Shown here: piece by piece, positions 21,560 to 31,998 of the stretch
How positions within the stretch are numbered: position 1 is the stretch's first letter
Layout: each line of letters starts with the position of its first letter
Assembly: GCF_018991925.1 (NCBI RefSeq)
Contig: NW_024722158.1
Location: forward strand, 8,268,124-8,332,123
DNA from: Homarus americanus
Taxonomy: Eukaryota > Arthropoda > Malacostraca > Decapoda > Nephropidae
Direction: 5' to 3'
DNA: 64,000 nt
Notes under the pieces: generated by a model
The model's input: the letters and a program-made list of their open reading frames with translations, nothing else
Told to the model about the DNA's origin: nothing
The model's database searches: none
Made by a program: the position numbers and the translations under genes

Positions 21560-21650
21560 ATCTAATTTTTAAATCTATTCAATTTCTATATCCCAACAAC
21601 ATAGTTAAATCTATTCAATTTTTATATCCCAACAACATAGTTGGGATCCC
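21560..21650. repeat. ~35-bp tandem duplication
   Basis: TAAATCTATTCAATTT(C/T)T followed by ATATCCCAACAACATAGTT is present twice in direct succession. Confidence 0.9.
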
Positions 21651-21731
21651 CTGGCTGAAGGATTCACCCCCTAAACATGCCAGATACAGAGAATTGCTCA
21701 ATCCGTATGTGGTTATACAACATATAAAGTA

Positions 21732-22300
21732 CAGTAAAACCCCGCGAAGGCGGATATTACTTAAGCCGGACAAAATAAATGTTTTCCTAAATATAATTAA
21801 AAAGATAAATAAAAAATTGTCCGATGACGTGTGGGACCAAGGCGTCGGTGCGTGGGACACAGGTGCCCCAGAGTTATCAATTATTGTTTAGGAGAATATT
21901 ATTTCATTCGCTCTAGTAATGATATAATGTTTATGTTATCATAGGTAAATGCACGGTTTATAAAAAAAAAAATGTGTGTGCATATCACCGTTTTCAAATT
22001 AGACTGCAAGATCTGTATTTCTCTCGTATGCCTGGCAACGGGAGCTTGGGAGCAAGTGAGTGACCGCTACTTAAACAGTCGTCTGCAGTTGTATTTCTCC
22101 CGCCTCTCTGCTATATTTCACTGGATTTATTGTTATTATTAGTGTTTGCTTATATAATATCCACATTTCACTGGATTTACTGTTATTATTAGTGTTTACT
22201 GTTATAATAGTGATTAATCAAGGCATTGTTGCCAGGTTACTAACCACCAGGCTACTGGACCAAGCTGAATGGTGTTAAGGTCGTTTTTCAACTTGTATTT
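21732..22300 (+). mobile_element. Tigger-like element, left end
   Basis: TA-CAGTAAAACCCCGCGAAGG is a typical Tigger terminus. The complementary type of end (CTTAGTGAGGTTTTAC) is seen at 40605-40697 but belongs to another copy. The interior has two copies of CACTGGATTTA(T/C)TGTTATTATTAG. No transposase. The right boundary is not resolved. Confidence 0.5.
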
Positions 22301-23411
22301 TTGAGTAGGTATACGTAACTTTATTCATTTATTTTTACTCAGTTACATGCACACACCATCCTACATATATATTGCAAAAAAAGTAAAAGAAATAATTGTC
22401 CTACGGCAAACACGTAAAGAGTACCGTATATACATTTCTTTGCACACATGTTAGCCGGCTGAGTGAAAGGGAGGGGAAGACGGCTGGCCGCAGAGTGTAG
22501 AGGGGGCGTTGCCAGCTGATGATTATTACTATGGTGAAACGGAATAATGTGCAAATGGCGGCTGTGTTGAACTTTTATTACTAATTTGGCGATAGAGTAT
22601 TTTTTGTTGGTATTAGTTTTACGTATTCTTCACATTTCCTGGTACCGTATACTGAATATTATTTTAAGAAACTATGATTACATGAGGAAAATACACACAA
22701 GTTTTTCCTAAATACTCCCTTCCGTAAAATACAGTACAGGTAGCTATAATTTGAGAACTTTGTATAAGAATAGTTTAACAATTTACCTTAATTATCAGTA
22801 ATTTATATTTTACGTGTTCACAATTTGCTTTGTAAGCAATGAATTTTTCTTCTGGATAAACTTTTGTAATTATATATATTTTTTCAAATGTTGTACATGT
22901 TAAAAATTATTTTCAAGGCAGTGTAATTTCAAGGGGATGTGTGATGTTTGTGGCAACTTGGGGATGTGTGAGGCTCTTAAGAGCTATTTGTCTCTGGGGA
23001 GGTTGAGTGATGCTCCCATAAGGTCTGTGTGATGTTTCTAAGGGTGCTCATAAGTTGCTAGTTGTGTACAGTACAGCTAGTAAGGGCTATGTGATGACAC
23101 CAAAGGCTGTCTATCACTGCTAGGGACTGTGAGGCTGCCAAGGGCTGGTTGCTGAGGTTTGTCTGAGCCCCCTACTATAGAGACAGACGACAGACAGACA
23201 CGTCGACCAAGGATACAGTGGTAGCCTTGCATGATCTAGGTTGGGTCGCCTTTATGGGACTCTGTGTACACAGGTTGTAGTACCATAAGGGCAACCTAAC
23301 CTGCTGTCAATCATTACAATAAATATTTGTAGAGTAACTTATTGTGTCGTATAAATGAAAATAAAGTAGCCTACTTCTTTTTCTTTGTTTATAATAATCC
23401 TAATAAAAATG
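22301..23411. other. Intron 4, no recognised feature
   Basis: AT-rich with no coding signal. 22920-23200 contains loosely repeated GGGATGTGTGA / GTGTGATGTTT motifs. Confidence 0.4.
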
Positions 23412-23639
23412 TTGAAAACAAAATGGTTCTTAAGGCAAAAATGAAAAGAGCCAATTATTATTCTTTCCCGAAAAGTAGTTGCTTACGATCTTTTTAATTG
23501 TTGTAAGCTCGAACTTATGAGAAATAAAATGACACGATCTTTCTAATTGTCGTAAGTTCGAACTTAAGACAAAAATAACTTACTATTTTTCTAATTCTCA
23601 AAAGCTCGTAAGTACCATATTTTCGGGAAGGTAGATTAT

Positions 23640-25440
23640 ATACTTTTCGGGAAAGTAGATTATCGGCTTTTTGAGGAAGTAGATTTTCGACTTTTGGGGA
23701 AATATTACCTAATTTTCGAAGTAGATTATCATAGAAAACGGGAAATTTGTATCACAGAAAATGGGAAATATCTACTTTCTGGGAAAGTTGGTTATCTACT
23801 TATCATAGAAAACGGGAAATTTTTATCATAGAAAATGGGAAATATCTACTTTCCGGGAAAGTTGGTTATCTACTTTCCCGTAAAGTAGATTATCTACTTT
23901 TCGGGAAAGTAGATTATCGATTTTTTGTGGAAGTAGATTATCGACTTTTGGGGAAATATTACCTAATTTTCCGGTAGATTATCATAAACGAAATTTGTAT
24001 CACAGAAAATGGGAAATATCTACACTTTCTGGGAAAGTTGGACATCTCCTTATCATGACAGAAATTTTATCATAGAAATGGGAAATATCTACTTCCGGGA
24101 AGTTGGTTTATCTACTCCCATAAAGTGAATTATCTGCCTAAGAAGTAGATTATCGATTTTTGAGAATTGAATTATCGACTTTTGAGGAAATATTACTACG
24201 TGCGAAGTGAATTATCATAGAAAACGGGAAATTTTTATCATAGAAAATGGGAAATATCTACTTTCCGGGAAAGTTGGTTATCTACTTATCATAGAAACGA
24301 AATTTTTATCAAGAAAATGGAATTATCTACTTTCCGGAAAAGTTGGTTATCTACTTTCCGTAAAGTAGATTATCTACTTTCTGGAAAGTAGATTATCGAT
24401 TTTTGAGGTAAATTATCGACTTTTGAAATATTACCTAATTTCCAAGTAGATTTTCGAAAACGAAATTTGTATCACAGAGGGAAATATCTACTTCTGGAAG
24501 TTGGTTATCTACTTACCATAGAAAGAAATTTTTATCATAGAAAATGGGAATTATCTACTTTCCGGGAAAGTTGGTTATCTACTTTCAGTAAATTATCTGA
24601 GAAAGTAGATTATCGATTTTTGAGTGAATTACCGACTTTGGGGAAATATTACCTAATTGTTCCATGATTATAAAATAAATATCTGGAAAGTTTATCTATC
24701 TGAAATTTTATCATAGAAAATGAAATATCTACTTTCCGGGAAAGTTGGTTATCTACTTTCCGTAGTAGATTATCTACTTTCGGAGTAATCAGTTGAGGGT
24801 AGATTATCGACTTAAATATTACCTAATTTTAAATTATCATAGAAAACGGAAATTTGGATCAGAAAATCGGAAATATCTACTTTCCGGAAAGTTGGTTATC
24901 TACTTTCCTAAAATTAGATATCTCTTTTCAGAAAATAGATTATATTTTTGATGTATCGACTTTTGGAAATATTACCTAATTCCGAAGTAGATTATCATAA
25001 AACAGGAAATTTTTATCACAGAAAATGGGAAATATCTACTTTCTGGGAAAGTTGGTTATCTACTTATCATAGAAAACGAAATTTTATCATAGAAAATGGG
25101 AAATATCTACTTTCCGGGAAGATTGATTTCCGTAAAGGTAATTATCTACTTTTCGGGAAAGTAGATTATCGATTATGAAGTAGATTATCGACTTTTGGGG
25201 AAATATTACCTAATTTTCCGGTAGATTTATATGAAAACGAAATTTGTCTCACAGAAAATGGAAATATCTACTTTCTGGGAAAGTTGGTTATCTCCTTATC
25301 ATAGAAAACGGAAATTTTTATCATAGAAAATGAATTATCTACTTTCCGAAAGTTGGTTATCTACTTTCATCTAAATGGTTATCTACAAAATGAATTATCG
25401 ATTTTTGAAATGATTATACTTTTGGAAGTCCTATTTTCCG
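23640..25440 (+). repeat. Subrepeat array I, ~240-bp period
   Basis: The anchor AAATATTACCTAATTT recurs at about 23701, 23954, 24427, 24643, 24817, 24967 and 25200, with a degenerate one near 24188. Units vary through many small deletions, especially in G and C runs (GGGAAA to GAAA). Confidence 0.8.
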
Positions 25441-25699
25441 TTTCTATATAATCTACTTCGGAAAAAGTGTTAATATTTCACAAAAGTCAATAATCTACTT
25501 CTCAAAAAATCGATAAATGCAGGAAGTAGAAATTTTCCGTTTTCACGGAAAGTAGATATTTTCCCATTTTCGAGTAAATTTCGTTTTCTATGTCTATTCA
25601 GAAGATTAAAATGTTTGAAATTGTCTGTATAAAAGGTAGTAATCTTTGAATAAATCACTAACTTTTTCCCGGAAAGTAGATATTCCATTTTCTATGATA

Positions 25700-26872
25700 A
25701 ACGTTTTCTGTAGTAGTGAATGTGGAAATATTACCTAATTTGCGAAGTAGATTATCATAGAAACGGGAAATTTGTATCATAAAAAATGGGAAATATCTAC
25801 TTTCCAGAGAAGTTGAGTTATCTACTTTCCCGAAAGTAGATCAGATTTTCTCTTTTCGGGAAAGTAGATTAACGACTTTTGGGAAAGTAGATTTTCGAAT
25901 TGGGGAAATATTACTAATTTTGCGAAGTAGATTATCATAGAAAACGGGAAATTGTATCATAAAAAATGGGAAATATCTACTTTCCGGGAAAGTTAGTTAT
26001 CTACTTTCCCGAATAGATAAATTCTACTTTTCGGGAAAGTAGATTATCGACTTTTGGGGAAGTAGATTTTCGAATTTTGAAATATTACCTAATTTTGCGA
26101 AGTAGATTATCATAGAAAACGGAAATTTATGGGATATCTACTTTCCGGGAAAGTTGGTTATCTACTTTCGAAAAATGATCAAATCTACTTTTCGGGAAAG
26201 TAGATTATCGACTTTGGGAAGTAGATTTTCGAATTTTTGGAAATATTACCTAATTTTGCAGTAGATTATCATAGAATAAAATTTGCATCATAAAAATGGG
26301 AAATATCTACTTTCCGGAAAATTGGTTATACTTTCACCAAAAAGATAGATAAATTCTACTTTTTCGAAGTAGATTATCGACTTTTAAGAGTAGATTTTTC
26401 GGTACGGGAAATATTACTAATTTTGCGAAGTAGATTATCATAGAAAACGAGGAAATTTGTATCATAAAAATGGGAAATATCTACTTTCCGGAAAGTTGGT
26501 TATCTACTTTCCAAAAAGTGAATAGATTTTCTACTTTTCGGAAAGTAGATTATCGACTTTCAAGAGTAGATTTTCGAATTTGGAAATATTACCTAATTTT
26601 GCGAAGTAGATTATCATAGAAACGGGAAATTTGTATCATAAAATGGGAAATATCTGCGAAAGTTGGTTATCTACTTTCCCGAAAAATAGATACTTTTCAG
26701 GGAAAGTAGATTATCGACTTTCGGGAAGTAGATTTCGAAAGGAAATATTACTAATTTTGCGAAGTAGATTATCATGAAAACCGGAATTTATCATAAAAAA
26801 AGATATCTACTTTCCAGGAAAGTTGGTTATCTACTTTCGAAAAATAGATAATTTCTTTCAGGAAGTAGATTA
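25700..26872 (+). repeat. Subrepeat array II, ~170-bp period
   Basis: The same anchor recurs at about 25725, 25905, 26081, 26243, 26409, 26584 and 26742, a shorter and more regular spacing than array I. The units lack the block with the second TTATCATAGAAAACGGGAAA copy. The array runs into the assembly gap. Confidence 0.8.
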
Positions 26873-26972
26873 NNNNNNNNNNNNNNNNNNNNNNNNNNNN
26901 NNNNNNNNNNNNNNNNNNNNNNNNNNNNNNNNNNNNNNNNNNNNNNNNNNNNNNNNNNNNNNNNNNNNNNNN
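26873..26972. other. Assembly gap (100 N)
   Basis: Exactly 100 N within the foldback-like element. Probably a placeholder of unknown true size. Confidence 0.99.
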
Positions 26973-27472
26973 TACTTTCGAAAAGTGAATTCCTACTTCT
27001 GGAAAGTAGATAACCAACTTTCCCGGAAAGTAGATATTTCCCATTTTCTATGATAAAAATTTCCCGTTTTCTATGATAAGTAGATAACCAACTTTCCCAG
27101 AAAGTAGATGTTTCCCATTTTCTGTGATACAAATTTCCCGTTTTCTATGATAATCTACTTCGGAGAATTAGGTAATATTTCCCCAAAAGTCGATAATCTA
27201 CTTCCCCAAAAAGTCGATAATCTACCTTCCCGAAAATATGATACTTACGATCTTTTGAGAATTAGAAAAATCGTAAGTTATTTTTTTGTCTTAAGTTCGA
27301 ACTTACGACTATTAGAAAGATCGTGTCATTTTATTTCTCATAAGTTCGAGCTTACAACAATTAAAAAGATCGTAAATTCGGATTCTCAAAAGATCGTAAG
27401 CATCTACTTTTCGGGAAAGAATAATAATTGGCTCTTTTTCATTTTTGCCTTAAGAACCTTTTTCTTTTCAAG

Positions 27473-27912
27473 CAGGGGGATAAGCCTCGCCCCCTCAGGA
27501 TCACACTGGTGAGTGAGGAGAAATGGCAGGTTATTCGGCAGGCAAAAAAACTTAGCAAGGAGCAAGGCATTTCGGGATGTATTCATTCACCCAGATCGCA
27601 CGGTAATGCAGAAGGAACAGCACAAGAAGGTCCTGCAGGACTTGAAGCAGAAGATGGAGGAATCAAGGAAGAACGGGGACGGGTGTACATGGGTTATACT
27701 CAGGGGGAGGGTAGCGAAAGCAAGTGTGCCGACACAGGGCCAGGGAACAGCAGTGCACCCTCCACCCGCTCTAACCCTCACCTGGGAGGCGGCACCAGCT
27801 CTGCCTACCGGACAGGAGGAAGCGAGCGCCGTGTAAACAATGACATTTCTAACCACACCCAGCAAAATACAGTGCACTTAGCAAATGCTGCAGCCTCTGA
27901 TAATGGGGAGCG
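27473..27912 (+). pseudogene. LINE ORF1 C-terminal remnant
   Basis: KPRPLRITLVSEEKWQVIRQ then AKKLSK in one frame, continuing after a shift near 27575 as FRDVFIHPDRTVMQKEQHKK then VLQDLKQKMEESRKNGD and TWVILRGRV in the next. The I-x-P-D-x-T-x-x-Q-x-x-x-x-K-x-L-x-x-x-L-K pattern is typical of ORF1 proteins of CR1-type LINEs, which bind nucleic acid. Confidence 0.65.
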
Positions 27913-27916
27913 GGGT

Positions 27917-29492
27917 TGTAGTGGATTCCTCCCCTACAAGCACCGAACCTTCTCGAATTCCACAGCCTACGCCTCCAGCGCCGCCCACGGAGCGGGGGTC
28001 AACTATCTACCCACGCCTACTCCCGCCTTATAAGGCCTGACACCGCTGTGACCGCTCTCTTTCTCTTTTCTACCCAGTGCCACCAGCAAGCAACACCTCC
28101 TCCTCCACACCAGTCTGGCGGCTGCCGCTCCCGCCAGCGACCTTGGCATCGCTCAAGCCGCGTGTCCCTCCTCTGGGCACCCTCACCACCCAAGCTCTCT
28201 CTACTCAATGCTTATTACCATGCTACCTACCCAGCAACAAGCTGCATTGTACATCCAATACAATATGTATACAGTGAACACATTGTGAGTTTCCTTTTTC
28301 CATCCCATCCTGAGTGTGAACCAATATTTCATAACCCTACAAATGGTGACCCCCGGAGATTTGCACTCACACAGGATGGAGGAGAAACTGATCACTCTCC
28401 CAGTCTTCAAGCAACATGGAAGACTGGCTTACCCATGCAGAGGCAGCTCTCATCGGCTCTACAACTACTGTCTCTACACCGCAGGTTAGACACCCTAGAG
28501 CAGCTCTGCTATTCTAAGCAGACAGCCGCTCCTCTTCCTGCCCCAAGCACAACGTCCTACCGACCCCAACACACCCGTCCTGCCTCAGACGCCGCCCCCG
28601 GCCCAGCAGTACCCCCTGCCGCTCCTCCTGACGCGGCCCCTGCTCCTGACGCAGACCCACACACCCCTCTTTTCTCCCTCAGGTACCCCCTGCTACTGTC
28701 CTGCACCCTGCTGCTGTCGTGGACTCTGCTGCTGTCATGCACCCTGCTGCTGTCATGGACACTCTTCCTAACACAGCCCCTGCTCCTGACCCAGGCCCAC
28801 ACACCCCAGCAGGCGCATCTGACGACTCTGTACCTGTCGCAAGTGAAGCACAACATTCATCGCCTCCACAACCCTCCTTCTCCTCTTTTCTCCTACAGAT
28901 CTCGTGTATCTAGACAGAGTTGCCCCCCCCCTCCCCTAACGGCAGGCTCATCCACGCCCTCGCAGTTATGTCCCACATGTGGCATGCACCGCCGGTTCTG
29001 CCTCACATGTGGCACGCAACTCTGCCAACCTCCAGCCTCCCACCGTGCCCGGAGAGGAAGGGGAGTATTATAGTGGATTCCTCCCCTACAAGCACCGAAC
29101 CTACTTGAATTCCACAGCCTACGCCTCCAGCGCCGCCCACGGAGTGGGAGTCAACTATCTACCCACTCCTACCCCCGCCTTATAAGGCCTGACACCGCTA
29201 TGACCGCACTCTTTCTCTTTTCCACCCAGTGCCACCAGCAAGCAACACCTCCTCCTCCGCGCCAGCCTGGCGGCTGCCGCTCCTGCCAGCGACCTTGCCG
29301 TCCCTCAAGCCGCGTGTCCCTCCTCTGGGCACCCTCACCCTCCAGCTCTCTCTACTCAATGCTTATTACCATGCTACCTACCCAGCAACAAGCTGCATTG
29401 TACATCCAATACAATATGTATACAGTGAGCACATTGTGAGTTTCCTTTCTCCATCCCATCCTGAGTGTGAACCAATATCTCATAACCCTACA
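27917..29492 (+). mobile_element. TRIM-type miniature LTR retrotransposon, copy 1
   Basis: LTRs 27917-28341 and 29069-29492 (~425 bp each, TGTAGTGGATTCCTC...CCCTACA; the right one starts TA). Target duplication GGGT at 27913-27916 and 29493-29496. The 5' LTR is followed by AATGGTGACCCCCGG, a primer-binding site of the TGGTGACCCC type used by some Gypsy elements. A polypurine run (GGAGAGGAAGGGGAG) precedes the 3' LTR. The ~730-bp interior codes only a Pro/Ala-rich low-complexity frame, with no gag, protease or RT. Inserted within the CR1-like LINE. Confidence 0.9.
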
Positions 29493-29496
29493 GGGT

Positions 29497-30315
29497 TACT
29501 ACTAAGAGCAGAGCCGTTACCGAGAACAAATTCTGGCTTGAATGTCAGGTACACTAATACTGACACGTTTCTCGATAAGAGAGAGGAGTTTGAAACACTA
29601 CTAAGAGTAAACCAACCAGATATTGTAGGTTTTGTATAAGAACAGGAGAATCGACCCAGAGGAATGTGAGTCTAGTATTGCTGGATATGACTCATTTACG
29701 AACCTTTCTCAAGAAACTTGCAAGAGGGGTGTGGTTATCAATGCTAGGCAAGACCTTAGAGCCAGCCAGGCAAGGGTACAGGGAGAGGATTTTTTTGAAG
29801 AGTCCAAGTGGTGTAAAATTAAATTAAAGGGAGGGGACTTACTTATCGTCGGGTGTATCTACAGATCCCCAAACTGTGGCCCACTAAATCAAAGGAACTT
29901 AAAAACCTTAATAAACAACGTGGCAATGCTCAACCCTAGCCACCTCCTTATCATGGGGGACTTCAACTATGGCGACATCGACTGGAGAAACGAGTTCACC
30001 CCGAATGACTTGAATAACCCTGCTACTCTTTTTGTAGAAACTCTGAGAGATAATTTTCTGTTCCAACTTGTTAGAGACCCGACACATTACAGAGGGGAGC
30101 AAACACCCAAGCCACTTGACCTCATCATAACAAATGAAGAGGGTATGGTGGCCAAATTGGAACATCTTGCCCCAGTTGGCACCAGTCACCATATAGTGTT
30201 GTCATTCAGATTTAACTGTTATCTAGTTCAGGATAAGGCCAGGCCAAGGTGCAAATATTACAAGGGAAATTACAATGGGATGAGGGAAGAGATGAGGGGG
30301 TATCAACTGGCCTGA
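29497..30315 (+). pseudogene. LINE ORF2 endonuclease domain (APE-type)
   Basis: NVRYTNTDTFLDKREEFETL then NQPDIVGF in one frame; then after a shift GGDLLIVGCIYRSPN, HLLIMGDFNYGDIDW and PKPLDLIITNEEGM, ending GTSHHIVLSFRF. GDFNxxDIDW and the S/T-x-H-x-x-(L/V)-x-F end are signature APE endonuclease motifs. The catalytic SDH is SHH here. Confidence 0.88.
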
Positions 30316-30582
30316 CTCATTAAGGTACAAGAACGCAGACACTAAGCTGAATATCATAACTAGTAAAGTGACCCATTTGATCGATAAATATATACCCAAG
30401 ACCAAACCCAGTGCTTCTAGGAATACGAAGGGATACCTACGCATGAACCATGCGGCGGTCGACAAAATTAAGACGAAAACCCAGAAATTCAAGATGTGGG
30501 TTGGGTCAAACGATGAGCAAGACAGGAGGACATATGCAAGAGCCAGAAACCAAGCAAAGATAGAATGTAGAAGGGCATATTA

Positions 30583-31120
30583 AAAAAGGGAGACAGAGCA
30601 TCAGCATCAAACTACCGGCCGATTACTTTGACGTCAGTAGTGGGGAAATTTCTTGAATCAATTATAGCAAATAGCATTCGATCGCATTTAGAGAAAAGCA
30701 AATTAATCCACTACTCTCAACATGGGTTTACAAAGGGAAAATCTTGTCTAACAAATCTGCTGATGTTTTTTAGGAAAGTCTTCGAGGTAGTAGATAATGA
30801 CGATAATTACTATGTAATTTACTTGGACTTTAGCAAAGCGTTTGACAGAGTACCACATCAGAGGCTTCTGAGAAAATTAAGGCTCATGGTATCGAGGGGA
30901 AAGTTTTAAATTGGATAAAATCGTAGCTCACCGATAGAACACAGAGGGTCAGCGTAGATGGTGTCAAATCTGAGTGGGGCTGTGTAACCAGTGGGGTTCC
31001 CCAGGGGTCAGTACTGGGCCCACTCTTGTTCATAATCTATATAAACAATCGAGATACTGGGATCAGCAGTGACATAAGCAAGTTTGCAGATGACACCAAA
31101 ATAATTCCAAAATAAGATTA
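30583..31120 (+). pseudogene. LINE reverse transcriptase, partial
   Basis: ASNYRPITLTSVVGKFLESI, QHGFTKGKSCLTNLL, YLDFSKAFDRVPHQRLLRKL in one frame; then in another [18 protein letters not shown] and SKFADDTKI. All are core RT motifs; FADD is the catalytic pair. A frameshift at about 30900 separates them. Confidence 0.9.
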
Positions 31121-31319
31121 ATTCATGGCAGGATGCAAATGCACTACAGGAGGATTTAAATAAACTGCAGGAGTGGTCAGAGAAATGGCAAATAAAATTC
31201 AACACCAGCAAGTGCAGCGTACTTAATATTGGTAGAACAAATACTGTCAACGTATACAGACTTAACAACATCAACCTAGAGAAGTCGACTTGTGAAAGAG
31301 ACTTAGGGGGTACTTGTAA

Positions 31320-31875
31320 GCCCGGACCTACGTCCTGGAAAACAGTGCGTTAATGTTCGAAATAAGGCAAACAGAGTATTGGGTTTTATATCTAGAAGTG
31401 TAAGTAATAAGAGTGCAGAGGTCTTATTGCAACTATATCTTGCGTTAGTCAGGCCGCACCTCGATTATGCGGTTCAGTTCTGGTGCCCTATTATAGAATG
31501 GATATCAATTCACTGGAGTCGGTGCAGCGAAGAATGCCGAAAATGATTCCGGGACTTAGAAACCTTCCATATTAAGATAGGGACTTAGAAACCTTCCATA
31601 TGAAGATAGGTTGAAGAAGCTAAACTTGCATTCCCTAGAACGACGAAGAGTGCGGGGAGATATGATAGAAGTATTTAAGTGGGTGAAAGGAATCAATAAA
31701 GGGGATATAGATAAAGTTCTTATAATATCCGAGGAGGATAGGACTCGCAGCAACGGATTTAAGTTTGATAAGTTTAGGTTTAGGAGGGAGATGGGAAGGA
31801 ACTGGTTCACAAATAGGGTGGTGGACGAGTGGAACAAGCTTAGCAACTTTGTAGTAAGTGCTGGAACGCTGTAGA
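31320..31875 (+). pseudogene. LINE ORF2 C-terminal region
   Basis: Fragments RSVSNKSAEVLLQLYLALVR (31395-31455) and LNLHSLERRRVRGDMIEVFK, then WFTNRVVDEWNKLSNFVVSA. The E-R-R-R-x-R-G-D-x-I and V-x-x-W-N-x-L motifs are usual at the CR1-type ORF2 C-terminus. A small duplication (GGGACTTAGAAACCTTCCAT twice, 31551-31605) disrupts it. Confidence 0.85.
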
Positions 31876-31998
31876 GTTTTAAAAGGAGGCTAGATAGATT
31901 CATGGATGATAGAGAGTGGTAGTAAATCTTGACAGGAGCTGCCATGCACAGGCCAACCGGCTTATTGCAGATTCCTCATTTTCTTATGTTCTTATGTT

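Larger units (their letters stand above)
23412..27472. mobile_element. Foldback-like element made of AT-rich subrepeats
   Basis: The outer ~300 bp at each end are near-identical inverted copies (left from TTGAAAA at 23412; right to TTTTCAA at 27472). They include matching GGTTCTTAAGGCAAAAATGA, CGAACTTATGAGAAAT and CATATTTTCGGGAAGGTAGA segments; the left arm lacks one ~24-bp block. Inside, the arms continue as tandem subrepeats of a motif set (GTAGATTATCGACTTTTGGG, AAATATTACCTAATTTTCCG, GGGAAATATCTACTTTCCGG), mostly direct, with inverted blocks at 25440-25700 and 26973-27240. Long inverted repeats built from short tandem units are the hallmark of Drosophila FB elements. No transposase, no clear target duplication. 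A 100-N gap lies inside. Confidence 0.75.
27473..31998 (+). mobile_element. CR1-like LINE, decayed, interrupted by a TRIM
   Basis: In plus-strand order: an ORF1 C-terminal remnant (27473-27912), the TRIM insertion (27917-29492), ORF2 endonuclease (29497-30315), reverse transcriptase (30583-31120), C-terminal domain (31320-31875) and a 3' end with two copies of the octamer TTCTTATG (about 31980-31998). Short 3' octamer repeats instead of poly-A are a CR1 trait. Multiple frameshifts and an apparent internal deletion between endonuclease and RT at about 30583 show it is dead. The 5' end is lost at the foldback-like element. Confidence 0.82.

Noticed and set aside
23640..26872. Possible CRISPR array because of regularly spaced repeats
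   Set aside because: Eukaryotic context; no unique spacers, units are 170-240 bp and diverge throughout.
23747..27132. Short ORFs such as those with YHRKREIFIIENGKY
   Set aside because: They are translations of the AT-rich subrepeats and recur with the repeat. Some cross the N gap.
28048..29073. A 341-codon Pro/Ser-rich ORF
   Set aside because: It spans the 5' LTR and interior of a TRIM element, so it is unlikely to be a gene.
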